This document shows positions 20,484-28,437 of a stretch of DNA of 64,000 nucleotides, piece after piece. The stretch's first letter is position 1. Each line of letters opens with the position of its first letter. Location: the NCBI GenBank assembly GCA_963755825.1, contig CAVWLA010000001.1, positions 2,418,001 through 2,482,000 on the forward strand. The letters run 5' to 3'. The translations under genes and the position numbers were made by a program. The notes beneath the pieces are model-generated. The model did not search any database. It was not told the origin of the DNA and worked only from the letters and a program-made list of their open reading frames with translations. This stretch comes from DATBQN01 sp963755825 (GTDB taxonomy: Bacteria; Acidobacteriota; Thermoanaerobaculia; Multivoradales; UBA5704).

Positions 20484-21407
20484 TCAGGCGCTGGAGCTGG
20501 AACCGGAGCCGCCGGCCGGAGCGCCGACGGCTTCGGCCGCCTCCAGGAACTCGGCCTCGATCCGCTTGGCCAGGATCCCGGCCTCGAAGCCGCGGTCGAG
20601 CAGCAGCTGCACCGCCCGCCTCCCCGCCTCGCCGTAGTCGCGCGTCCATTCGTTGACGTACATCCCGACGAAGCGGTCGGAGCGGGCGGGGTCGTCCTCG
20701 AGGCCGCGGGCGTAGCGGATGGCGTAGCCGAGCGCCTCGGCGCGATGGTCGAGGCCGAACTGGATGCTCTCGGTGAGCAGGCGGCAGAGCCGCCGCTTGA
20801 GGTCGGTGCCGAGGTCGCGGCGGATGCCGTTGCCGCCGAGCGGCAGCGGCAGGCCGGTGTCGCCCTTCCACCACTCGCCGAGGTCGACGACCTTGTGCAG
20901 ACCCATCTCGCCGTAGGTGAGCTGCCCCTCGTGGATGACCACCCCCGCCGCCGCCTCGCCGCTCGCCACCACGTCGAGGATGCGGTCGAAGGGGACGATG
21001 CGGGTGCCGGCGGCCGGCTGCCAGAGGCGCAGAGCGAGGTGCGCGGTGGTGAGGTCGCCGGGGATGGCGACCTGCATGCCCGCCAGATCCTCCCGCTTGA
21101 GCGGCCGCTTGGCGACGACGACCGGGCCGTAGCCGTCGCCGAAGCTGGCGCCCGACGGCATCAGCTGATAGCGGTCGGCGAGGTAGGCATAGCCGTGAAA
21201 CGACAGCGCCGTGATCTCATAGGTGCCGTGGAAGGCCGCCTGGTTGAGGGTCTCGATGTCCTGCAGGACGTGGCGGATCTCCAGCCCCTCGGTGGCCAGC
21301 AGACCCTGCGTCAGGGCATAGAACATGAAAGCATCGTCGGAGTCGGGGCTGTGCGCGATGCGGACGATCGCCGGGGTCGGGCTCGGCTCGTGGGTGGGCT
21401 GGCTCAT
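20484..21407 (-). CDS. mqnD: 1,4-dihydroxy-6-naphthoate synthase of the futalosine pathway
   Basis: Converts cyclic dehypoxanthine futalosine to 1,4-dihydroxy-6-naphthoate for menaquinone. 307 residues. The N-terminus IAHSPDSDDAFMFYAL is diagnostic, followed by TALSFHGYAYL, SFGDGYGPVVVAK and the VIHEGQLTYGEMGL loop with the conserved His. It has the periplasmic-binding-protein fold of MqnA/MqnD. It indicates a menaquinone-based chain, which agrees with the SdhC type here. No other mqn gene is in the window. Confidence 0.92.
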   Translation of the reverse strand: MSQPTHEPSPTPAIVRIAHSPDSDDAFMFYALTQGLLATEGLEIRHVLQDIETLNQAAFHGTYEITALSFHGYAYLADRYQLMPSGASFGDGYGPVVVAKRPLKREDLAGMQVAIPGDLTTAHLALRLWQPAAGTRIVPFDRILDVVASGEAAAGVVIHEGQLTYGEMGLHKVVDLGEWWKGDTGLPLPLGGNGIRRDLGTDLKRRLCRLLTESIQFGLDHRAEALGYAIRYARGLEDDPARSDRFVGMYVNEWTRDYGEAGRRAVQLLLDRGFEAGILAKRIEAEFLEAAEAVGAPAGGSGSSSSA

Positions 21408-21472
21408 GGCACTCGGCAGGCTATCAGATCCGCCCGCGGCGCTCGGCTGCTGCCAGTACCAGGAGAATCTCT

Positions 21473-22063
21473 ATGAGGAACGCCCTCTCCACTTTCGCCC
21501 TTCTCTCTCTCGCCGCCCTCCCCGCGATCGCCGCCACGCCGGCCCCAGACGCCCCCGCTCCCGCGACCGCCACCGGCAAGGACGCCATCGCCGTCTCCGG
21601 CACCCTCCTGCGCGACAAGGACTGCCAGCGGCTGCGCACGGCGACCGGCGAGACCTACGTCCTCATCGGGCGGCTGCAGCAGCAGGTGCCGGGCGCCAGC
21701 ATCCGGGTCTCCGGCCACAAGCACGGCAAGAGCGCCTGCGGCGACGGGCCGTCGATCCTGGTCGAGAGCGTCAAGACCGAGAAGCGGTCCGACGTGGACG
21801 GCCAAGCGGCTCCGGGGCCGGCGCCCGTCCCGGCAGCACCGCTGGCCGGCAAGGGGAAGCGCCTGCAGATGACCGGCACGCTGACCGGCGACGGGGTCGA
21901 GTGCCCGACCTTCCGCACTCCCCAGGGCAGGATCTACACGCTCGCCGGCGGCACCAAGGGATTCCATGCCGGCGACCGGGTGACCGTCACCGGCACCCTC
22001 GGCAGCGCCTCGGTGTGCCAGCAAGGGATGACCCTCGAGGTCGAGGACATCCGCCGGCCCTAG
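21473..22063 (+). CDS. secreted protein with two copies of the 20116-type domain
   Basis: 196 residues with a signal peptide (cleavage near ALPAIAA). There are two repeats: AVSGTLLRDKDCQRLRTATG...YVLIGRL...IRVSGHKHG, and QMTGTLTGDGVECPTFRTPQG...YTLAGGT...VTVTGTLGS, joined by an Ala/Pro linker. Each has two Cys that could form a disulfide. Not recognised with a function; a small beta-barrel is plausible. It is divergent from mqnD. Confidence 0.7.
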   Translation: MRNALSTFALLSLAALPAIAATPAPDAPAPATATGKDAIAVSGTLLRDKDCQRLRTATGETYVLIGRLQQQVPGASIRVSGHKHGKSACGDGPSILVESVKTEKRSDVDGQAAPGPAPVPAAPLAGKGKRLQMTGTLTGDGVECPTFRTPQGRIYTLAGGTKGFHAGDRVTVTGTLGSASVCQQGMTLEVEDIRRP

Positions 22064-22088
22064 CGGGCCGCGGCGCCGCGGCGCCCGC
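22063..22088. terminator. GC hairpin between convergent genes
   Basis: GCGGGC (22063-22068) and GCCCGC (22083-22088) flank the palindromic CGCGGCGCCGCGG core. It begins in the stop codon of one gene and ends in that of the opposing gene. There is no T-run, so its role as a shared terminator is inferred. Confidence 0.45.
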
Positions 22089-23527
22089 TACTCGTAGCGG
22101 ACGAAGCCGGGCGACAGGATGCCGTCGGGGTCGAAGCGCTTCTTGGCCTCGAGGATGCGCGGCCAGCGGTCGCCGAAGTGCTGCGCCCACTTCTCGGCGG
22201 TGTCGAAGGTGATGTAACCGGAGAGGTAGCGCTTGCCGCCGTAGACGATCGACAGCTCGCTCGCCATGTCGAGCTGGGCGAGAGCGCGGTCGAGGAAGGC
22301 GCGCGGCACACCCGGCAGGATCCCCCAGCCCATCACGAACTCCCCCTCCGGGTGCATGAAGAGCGGCACGTCGGAGGTCGCCGTGGCGGCCGGCCAGAGC
22401 AGCACGTGGCCGCCCGGGCCGAGCGCCTGCGGCGGCGTGATGGAGAGCGCCTGCTCGATGAAATCGGGCGCCGTGTCCCAGGGGAGCGTCGTCTCCATCC
22501 ACGGATGGGCCATGTCCCAGTAGCCGCTGCGCCGCCAGAGCTCGAACACCGGATCCATGCGGTGGGCGAACTCGTGGTGGCTGAAGTCCTCGCTGTGGAC
22601 GTGGCGGTAGAAGCGCAGACCGGCGAGCGTCGCCGCGGTGTCGGGGTCCTCGTCCGGCGCCAGCTCGACGGTGAGATGGAGGGGGAAGAACCAGGCGGCG
22701 AAGGTCTGCATCCCCTCGCCCAGCGCCATCCCCTCGCCGATCTTCTTGATCCCCTGCAGGCAGGGGGTACACCAGCTCTCCAGGCTCGAGAAGGTCGGGT
22801 TGTCCGGGCTCATCACCTTCTTGACGTCCTCCATGAGGACGGCGAGGTCGTCGTAGAGCAGGAAGTATTTGCGGACCCGCTGCTGGCAGCGGCGCAGGCG
22901 GAGCTTGGCGCGGGTGATGATGGCGAACTGCCCGAGCCCGCAGCGCACGACGTCGAAGAGATCGCGGTTCTCCTCGCGCGAGCAGGTGACGATGTCGCCG
23001 GCGCCGGTCACCACCTCGAGCTCGAGGGCGTTGTCGGCCTGCGTGCCGTAGCGGAACGAGGCGACGCCGAGGCCGGCCACCGAGAGGGTGCCGGCGATCG
23101 ACACCCCGAGGTTGTTGGTGAGCACCGGCGGCACCAACCCCTCCGGGAGAGTGCGGTTGACGAGGTCGCGCCAGACGACTCCCCCGTCGACGGTGGCGGT
23201 GAGGCCCGCGGCGTCGACGGCATGGATCGTCTGCATCGACGAGGTGTCGATGACGACGCCGCCGTCGCTCGTCGCCTGGCCGCTCTGGGTGTGAGCCTGG
23301 CCGCGCGGCACGACGGGGATGCGGTGGGCGCGGCAGAAGCGCACCACGCGGGCGACGTCCTCGGCGGAGAGGCAGCGGGCGACCGCCGCCGGCGGGTGGT
23401 CGACGAGGCGGCCGAAATCGGAGCGAAACGCGTCGCGGACGTCGTCCTCGAGCAGGAGGCGGTCGCCGAGGGCGGCCTTGAGCTCCGCGAAGGTCTCGGT
23501 CGTCGAGCGTGGGGTTTCAACGGTCAT
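22088..23527 (-). CDS. cytokinin dehydrogenase-like FAD-linked oxidase
   Basis: 479 residues from ATG 23527 after GGAGAG. The N-terminal PCMH FAD-binding domain has VVPRGQAHTQSGQ; its His lies where related oxidases bind FAD covalently. Further on are SIAGTLSVAGLG and VTCSREENRDLF. The C-terminal half resembles the cytokinin-binding domain of CKX enzymes: HPWMETTLPWD, IVYGGKRYLSGY, and FDPDGILSPG at the end. No signal peptide is seen. Plant CKX enzymes cleave N6-isoprenoid side chains from cytokinins; whether this one does is inferred. Confidence 0.8.
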   Translation of the reverse strand: MTVETPRSTTETFAELKAALGDRLLLEDDVRDAFRSDFGRLVDHPPAAVARCLSAEDVARVVRFCRAHRIPVVPRGQAHTQSGQATSDGGVVIDTSSMQTIHAVDAAGLTATVDGGVVWRDLVNRTLPEGLVPPVLTNNLGVSIAGTLSVAGLGVASFRYGTQADNALELEVVTGAGDIVTCSREENRDLFDVVRCGLGQFAIITRAKLRLRRCQQRVRKYFLLYDDLAVLMEDVKKVMSPDNPTFSSLESWCTPCLQGIKKIGEGMALGEGMQTFAAWFFPLHLTVELAPDEDPDTAATLAGLRFYRHVHSEDFSHHEFAHRMDPVFELWRRSGYWDMAHPWMETTLPWDTAPDFIEQALSITPPQALGPGGHVLLWPAATATSDVPLFMHPEGEFVMGWGILPGVPRAFLDRALAQLDMASELSIVYGGKRYLSGYITFDTAEKWAQHFGDRWPRILEAKKRFDPDGILSPGFVRYE

Positions 23528-23708
23528 CTCAAGTCTCTCCTGTGGAAGCTCGCGGCAGGCTCCGGTGAGTGACACAGCCCCGAAAGGGCTCGTCGCCCCG
23601 ATCGAGCGATCAACCTCGCACTTGCGGACCATCGCGGGGACAACATGCAATGGCTTCCGATTCATAGCCCATCGGTGGCGCCAGGGCAAGCGATGAGGGG
23701 GGGCCGGG

Positions 23709-24251
23709 CTATCTCGCGGCGGGCGGCTTCGGCCGGACCTGGGCCGGCGGGACGAGCGGCGGCGCCTCGGTGCCCTCGACGGTCAGCACCGTGCGATAGC
23801 CGGCTTTGAGCCAGCCCGCGATGCCGCCCTCGACGAGGATGGCGTCCTCGAAGCCCGAGGCGACGAGAAGGCGCATCCCCTCTTCGCCGCACGGCGTGTC
23901 GCGGCAGTAGACGAGGAGGGTCTCCTCGCGGAAGCCGCTGATCTCGATCAGCCGGTAGGGGAGCTCGGCGAGAGGGATGTTGCGCGCCCGCGGCAGGTGG
24001 CCGGTGATGCTCTGGTATTCGGCCGGCGTCCGCAGGTCGATGATGAGCATCCCCGGGGTGTCGCGCTGGATCTCGTAGGCGACCGCCGGCGTCACCCGGT
24101 GGAAGGGCGGCGCCGGCCCGCGGCGGAAGGGATGGAGGAGGCTGCGGCCGTGGCAGCCGGAGAGGGCCGCCGCGGCGAGCAGGAGCGCCGCGGCGAGCGA
24201 GGACGCCGCCGGCTGCCGGCGGCCGGCGGGCCGCGGCCTCAGGAGGCGCAT
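23709..24251 (-). CDS. rhodanese-domain lipoprotein
   Basis: 180 residues. Lipobox ALSGC follows a hydrophobic leader. Then a rhodanese domain: MLIIDLRTPAEYQSITGHLPRA and the active loop VYCRDTPCGEEG, whose first Cys is the expected sulfur-carrying nucleophile. Ends in a Pro-rich tail. The ATG lies inside the 3' end of the asparaginase gene (13-base overlap), indicating coupled translation. Sulfur transfer in the periplasm is inferred. Confidence 0.85.
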   Translation of the reverse strand: MRLLRPRPAGRRQPAASSLAAALLLAAAALSGCHGRSLLHPFRRGPAPPFHRVTPAVAYEIQRDTPGMLIIDLRTPAEYQSITGHLPRARNIPLAELPYRLIEISGFREETLLVYCRDTPCGEEGMRLLVASGFEDAILVEGGIAGWLKAGYRTVLTVEGTEAPPLVPPAQVRPKPPAAR

Positions 24252-25288
24252 CCCACCTCCAAATCGGCGCTCTCCACCTCGTCGAGCTCGACCTCCGGGA
24301 CGACCTCGCCGACCGCGACCTGGCGCCAGTTGCGGAGCACCGGCCGGTGGAGGTCGGCAAGCGCCGCGAACTCCTCGCCGGAGAGCGAGCCCATCTGCCG
24401 CAGCAGGTCGAGGACGACGCCGTCGCGGCAGCGCTCGCCGCCGTCGGCGACCTTGAGCGCGATGCCGAGCGCCACCGGCCCGCGCACCGCCACGGCATAG
24501 AAGCCCTCCGCCCCCTCCTTGCCGACCACCCTGCCGCCGGTCGCGGCGATCAGCCGGGTGGTGAAACGGCCGCGGCCGGCGACCATCTCCGGGGCGCCGC
24601 CCATCGCCGCGATCGCCCGGCCAGTTGCAATGGCCGCATCGGCGGGGAGCCCGGCGGCGGCGGGATCGGCGAGCGCCGCGTAGCCGCGCGCCGCGGCGGC
24701 GAGCGGCAGCCGGTAGGCGGGCACGCTGCAGCCGTCGATGCCGATGCCGATCGCCTCCGGCGCGACGCCTGTCGCCTCGGCGAGGCGCGCCAGGATGAGC
24801 CGCTGCAGAGGGTGCTCGGGCTCGACGTAGCCCGCCGCGGGGAAGCCGAGGAGCCGGCAGGCGAGGAGCATCCCGGCGTGCTTGCCCGAGCAGTTGTTGT
24901 GGAGCGCCGTCGGCGCCGTCCCCGCGCGGCGGAGCTGGCGCGCCTCCTCGCGGCCGAGCGGCGGGTGGGCGCCGCAGAGGAGGTCGCCGGGGCCGAAGCC
25001 CCCCTTCTCGAGGAGCGCCGCGGCGCGCGCCACGTGCTCGGGGCCGCCGCTGTGCGAGGCGCAGACGAGGGCGACGTCGGCGGCCTCGAGCCCGAAGGCG
25101 GCCTCGCCGCCGGCGACGAGGAGCGGCAGCGCCTGGAAGGGCTTCGCCGCCGAGCGCAGGAAGGTCGCCGCGCCAGGGTCGCCGAGGCGCGCCACCAGCC
25201 GGCCCTCCGGCGTCGCCACGGCCGCCGCACCGAAGTGCCACGACTCCGGCAGGCCGTTGCGCAGTACCGTCGCGAGGCGGGCGAACAG
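24239..25288 (-). CDS. asparaginase II family protein, apparent CTG start
   Basis: Member of the asparaginase family distinct from E. coli AnsA/AnsB (bacterial asparaginase II, Rhizobium type). Motifs: FLRSAAKPFQALPL, CASHSGGPEHV, LHNNCSGKHAGML and IGIDGCSVPAYR. The frame opens just after the TAG of the STAS gene and has no ATG, GTG or TTG until GTG 25219, which would remove the conserved RNGLPESWHFGA segment. The best start is CTG at 25288, nine bases after GGAGAG, giving 349 residues. Probably hydrolyses L-Asn; start assignment is inferred. Confidence 0.83.
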   Translation of the reverse strand: MFARLATVLRNGLPESWHFGAAAVATPEGRLVARLGDPGAATFLRSAAKPFQALPLLVAGGEAAFGLEAADVALVCASHSGGPEHVARAAALLEKGGFGPGDLLCGAHPPLGREEARQLRRAGTAPTALHNNCSGKHAGMLLACRLLGFPAAGYVEPEHPLQRLILARLAEATGVAPEAIGIGIDGCSVPAYRLPLAAAARGYAALADPAAAGLPADAAIATGRAIAAMGGAPEMVAGRGRFTTRLIAATGGRVVGKEGAEGFYAVAVRGPVALGIALKVADGGERCRDGVVLDLLRQMGSLSGEEFAALADLHRPVLRNWRQVAVGEVVPEVELDEVESADLEVGCAS

Positions 25289-25291
25289 GGT

Positions 25292-25630
25292 CTAACGCTC
25301 TCCGGCGATCGCGGCGTCGACCGTCTCGTAGGTGGGGAACATCGCCGCCAGCCCGGCGACGCGGAGCAGCTTGCGGATGCGGACCGAGGGGTTGACGAGG
25401 ACGAGCGAGCGCTCCGAATCGCGGAAGCGACCGAGATAGCCCACCAGCTCGCCGATGCCGGTCGAGTCGATGTAGTTGATGCGGGAGAAATCGATGATGA
25501 CGTGGCCGACGTCGTCGGCGAGCGACCGCTCGAGGGTCTGGGCGAAGAACTGCGCGCTCTCTCCGAGCTTGATCACCCCCTCGACGTTCAAGAGGGTGAA
25601 CCCTTCCACATGTCGCTTCTCGACGATCAT
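25292..25630 (-). CDS. STAS-domain anti-sigma factor antagonist
   Basis: 112 residues, a single STAS domain like SpoIIAA/RsbV. The phosphorylatable Ser lies in NYIDSTGIGELVG, and VKLGESAQFF-like and LVLVNPSVRIRKLLRVAGL segments match the fold. It normally binds an anti-sigma kinase when unphosphorylated; a SpoIIE phosphatase at 14.4-16.8 kb could act on it, but linkage is inferred. No anti-sigma kinase is adjacent. No clear ribosome-binding site precedes the ATG. Confidence 0.88.
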   Translation of the reverse strand: MIVEKRHVEGFTLLNVEGVIKLGESAQFFAQTLERSLADDVGHVIIDFSRINYIDSTGIGELVGYLGRFRDSERSLVLVNPSVRIRKLLRVAGLAAMFPTYETVDAAIAGER

Positions 25631-25677
25631 CTGGGGGGATAGAGGGTGGTCGAGTCTAGCAACCGCCGGCATGGGGG

Positions 25678-26844
25678 TCAACGCGACGCGGGCTCCGCGG
25701 CCGCCGCGGCGTCCGCCGGCACTGCGGGCGGCGCAGGCGACGCCGCCGGCGTCGCGCTGACGGGGCCCGCGACCGGCATCTGGCCGCCGTCGGGGAGGCG
25801 CAGGGTCTGGGTCGGGAAGGGGATCTCGATCTTCGCCTCGTCGAGCGCCAGCTTCACCCGCTCGATGAGATCGACCCGCGCCTCGCTCTCGAGGTGCGGG
25901 TCGGTCAGCCAGGCGCGCACCTCGAGCACCACCGCCGAGTCGCCGAGCTGGGTGACCACCACCTTCGGCGGCGGATCGGCGAGGACGCTCGGGCTCGCCG
26001 CCACGGCGGCGGTCAGCACGCGGCGCGCCTCGCGGATGTCCTCGCCGTAGCCGATCCCCACCGCGATGCCGAGCCGCAGCTGCGGCGTGCGGGTGTGATT
26101 GAGGATCTTCTCGTTGATGATCGTCTTGTTGGGGAGGATGGCGTCGATGCGGTCGTTGGTGAGGATGCGGGTCGTCCGCAGGCCGATCGCCTGCACGGTG
26201 CCGAAGGTGCCGGCGACGGTGACGTTGTCGCCGATGCGGAACGGCCGGTCCCAGAGGATGGTGATGCCGGCGACCAGGTTGGCGAGGGTGTCCTGCGCGG
26301 CGAGGCCGACGGCGAGGCCGACGATCCCCAGGCCGGCGAGCACCGAGGCGATCTGGAAGCCGAGCTGGCCGGCGGCCATGACGACGCCGAAGGCGAGGAC
26401 GCTGAACTTGGTGAGCTTCAAGCCGATCTCGAGCACCGCCGGGTCGGCGTGGGTGCGCCGCAGCAGGCTGCGCAGCAGGCTCTGGGTGATGCGGTAGATG
26501 ACGAAGAAGACGAGGAGGACGAGGAAGGCGGCGACCACCGACGGCAGGAAGTCGACGGCGCGGTCGATCAGCCGCTCGCCCGCCTGCGCCCAGCGGTTGG
26601 GATGGGCGAGGCTGGCGAGGAGCGCGCGGTCGCGCGCCTCCGCCGCCGCCGCCACGCTGCCGGCGCTCGCCGTGGCGGCGGCATGGGCCGGCGCCTTCTT
26701 CGGCTGCAGCGCGGCGGGGAGCGCCTGGGCGGCGAGCCCGGTCGGCGTCGCCTGCGCCGCGGCGAGCGCCAGCCAGGTGACGAGCGCCGCGGCGGAGCGC
26801 ACCGCCGCCCGCCCGCGGCTCTCGGCTCGGAGACGGCGCCTCAT
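25678..26844 (-). CDS. small-conductance mechanosensitive channel (MscS family)
   Basis: 388 residues from ATG 26844. Signal-like N-terminus and an Ala-rich linker are followed by three membrane helices (about 95-205), with the pore-lining helix GLAVGLAAQDTLANLVAG, then the beta-domain (WDRPFRIGDNVTVAG, TRILTNDRIDAILPNKTI) and C-terminal alpha/beta domain. Ends in an Ala/Pro-rich tail. Protects the cell on osmotic downshock; it may complement the osmoprotectant importer at 7.3 kb. Divergent from the next gene. Confidence 0.92.
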   Translation of the reverse strand: MRRRLRAESRGRAAVRSAAALVTWLALAAAQATPTGLAAQALPAALQPKKAPAHAAATASAGSVAAAAEARDRALLASLAHPNRWAQAGERLIDRAVDFLPSVVAAFLVLLVFFVIYRITQSLLRSLLRRTHADPAVLEIGLKLTKFSVLAFGVVMAAGQLGFQIASVLAGLGIVGLAVGLAAQDTLANLVAGITILWDRPFRIGDNVTVAGTFGTVQAIGLRTTRILTNDRIDAILPNKTIINEKILNHTRTPQLRLGIAVGIGYGEDIREARRVLTAAVAASPSVLADPPPKVVVTQLGDSAVVLEVRAWLTDPHLESEARVDLIERVKLALDEAKIEIPFPTQTLRLPDGGQMPVAGPVSATPAASPAPPAVPADAAAAAEPASR

Positions 26845-26883
26845 GCGGCCATCGTACAACGCGCCTGCTAGTCTCCATTGCGC

Positions 26884-27333
26884 ATGCGAATTGGCGTCCT
26901 CGCGGATACCCACGGGCTCCTCCGCCCCAGCGTCCTCGAGCGCCTCGCCGGCGTCGACCGCATCCTCCATGCGGGCGACGTGGGCGGCCCGGAGATCCTC
27001 GCCGCCCTCGGCGCCGTGGCGCCGGTCGAGGCGGTGCGTGGGAACACCGACACGGGCGAGCTGGCGCGGCTGCCGAAGACGATCGCGGGAGACCTCGCGG
27101 GCCTTGCTTTCCGTCTGATCCATCGCGAGGAGGATGTCGATCCCGACTGGACGCGGAACCTGGCGCTCCTCGTCTTCGGCCACTCCCACCGGCCGGAGCT
27201 CGCCTGGCGGAACGGCTGCCTCTGCCTCAATCCTGGCGCCTGCGGTCCCCGGCGGTTCAAGTTGCCCCTCACGATCGCCGTCCTGACCCTCATCGAGGGC
27301 CGCATCGTCCCCGAGATCCTCGCCGTCGAGTAG
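26884..27333 (+). CDS. YfcE/MJ0936-type phosphodiesterase
   Basis: 149 residues from ATG 26884 (a TTG six bases upstream is possible). Calcineurin-like metal motifs: ADTHG, HAGDVGG, RGNTD, HR, and FGHSHRP. The family hydrolyses artificial phosphodiesters and some cyclic nucleotides; natural substrate unknown. The final GHSH block precedes CLNPGACGPRR, typical of the family. Confidence 0.88.
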   Translation: MRIGVLADTHGLLRPSVLERLAGVDRILHAGDVGGPEILAALGAVAPVEAVRGNTDTGELARLPKTIAGDLAGLAFRLIHREEDVDPDWTRNLALLVFGHSHRPELAWRNGCLCLNPGACGPRRFKLPLTIAVLTLIEGRIVPEILAVE

Positions 27334-27371
27334 GGACGGCGGCCGATCGGGTCGAGAGCCCGGGAATCGGC

Positions 27372-27547
27372 TTCACGCCGCCTGAAACGATCTCACCCGG
27401 CCTGAAGCGGATTCACACGGCGTGAATCGCCTCCCCATGATGTTAGCCGGCTTCAGGCGGCGTGAACCCGCTCGCAGGTGGCGTGAATCGTTTTCAGACG
27501 GCGTGAAAACCGTTCACACGGCGTGAATCGATCTCAGACGGGGTGCG
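27372..27547. repeat. array of 15-bp palindromes at a strict 20-bp period
   Basis: Eight recognisable copies of a 15-base inverted repeat, consensus TTCAC-ACGGC-GTGAA, start at 27372, 27392, 27412, 27452, 27473, 27493, 27513 and 27533; the slot at 27432 is degenerate. The 5-base spacers are often TCGNT. Copies at 27412 and 27513 are identical, and the outer copies are decayed. A 20-base period places successive copies on nearly the same face of DNA. The array fills the first part of the 426-base gap upstream of the RHS operon (27334-27759). Not CRISPR: there are no unique spacers of useful length. Confidence 0.85.
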
Positions 27548-27647
27548 TCGCGCGCCCGCACGACGAGGCCACGCCGTAGAGATCAGCGCGGTGATCTCCG
27601 CATTGTCTGCTGAATATCTTGCGCACGCTCGCCGATACGGCATCTGC

Positions 27648-27677
27648 TTGACTCCTCCGCACGGGCGCGCTTACTGT
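27648..27677 (+). promoter_or_regulatory. weak candidate promoter upstream of the RHS operon
   Basis: TTGACT (27648-27653) is followed after 18 bases by TACTGT (27672-27677), 83 bases before the ATG at 27760. The -35 is good and the -10 is poor. No other promoter-like sequence is seen between the palindrome array and the gene. Confidence 0.25.
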
Positions 27678-27759
27678 CGCCTTCGCGTCGCATTTCCGGT
27701 CGGCCGTAGGAACCGCCGCACAGAGACCGCAGCATGGTTCGCTCCGAGGACGCCGCAAG

Positions 27760-28437
27760 ATGATCGCCAAGCCTTCATTCTTTACCTCGCTGATCGCCGC
27801 CGTTGGAATCGCTTCGGGGTTCCTCACTTCCGCCGCGACGGCGCAGAACCCGCCGCCGGCGCTCGTTCTCGGCTTCGAAGGCCGGGCGGCGACGGTTTCC
27901 GGCGCCACGCCGGGCGGCGAGGTGATCTTCTGGAGCGTCTTCCGCGAGCGCGTGGCGCGGGTCTCGTCGCGGGTCGGCAAGCTGGCGAACCGGGCGACCA
28001 GCGACGCCGCCGGCGCGGCGCGCTTCGACCTCGGCCGCGACCTGCCGGCGCTCTCGGTCTGGGCGGCGGTGGATCTCTCGAGCGGACGGCTGGCGCTCGC
28101 CTCGCCGGGCGGCTTCCAGTGGACGACGATCGATGCCACGCGGCGGCGGGTCGACATGGCCCTCGGCCGGCTCGCCGTCGACCGCCACGCGCTCGCCGTC
28201 CTCGTCGTGCGGCCGGGCGCCGGGAGCTGGCAGCTCGACGTCTTCGACGGCGGGCCGCTCGACGAGGACGGCGCCTACGACGGCAGCCTGCGCGCCTCGC
28301 TCGCGGCGTTCCTGCCGGACGCCAAGTCGGGCCAGGCGCCGCCTCATTTCGAGAAGGGCGACGTCATCGTCGCCGTCGACCCCGACGACCTCGCCGCCTT
28401 CGCCGCCACCGTCGGCGACGCCGGGAGCCTCGAGTGA
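27760..28437 (+). CDS. secreted protein of unknown function preceding the RHS protein
   Basis: 225 residues with a signal peptide ending about TSAATAQ. The mature part begins PALVLGFEGRAATVSGATPGG and looks beta-rich, with Asp/Ala-rich segments such as VIVAVDPDDLAAF at its end. The opening resembles Ig-like or carbohydrate-binding-type strands, but no family is recognised. Its stop overlaps the RHS gene start (GTGA), so the two are translated together and it is probably an accessory to the RHS protein. Confidence 0.65.
   Translation: MIAKPSFFTSLIAAVGIASGFLTSAATAQNPPPALVLGFEGRAATVSGATPGGEVIFWSVFRERVARVSSRVGKLANRATSDAAGAARFDLGRDLPALSVWAAVDLSSGRLALASPGGFQWTTIDATRRRVDMALGRLAVDRHALAVLVVRPGAGSWQLDVFDGGPLDEDGAYDGSLRASLAAFLPDAKSGQAPPHFEKGDVIVAVDPDDLAAFAATVGDAGSLE

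Noticed and set aside
27372..27547. CRISPR array
   Set aside because: Repeats are 15 bp palindromes with 5-base spacers and no cas genes; not a CRISPR layout.
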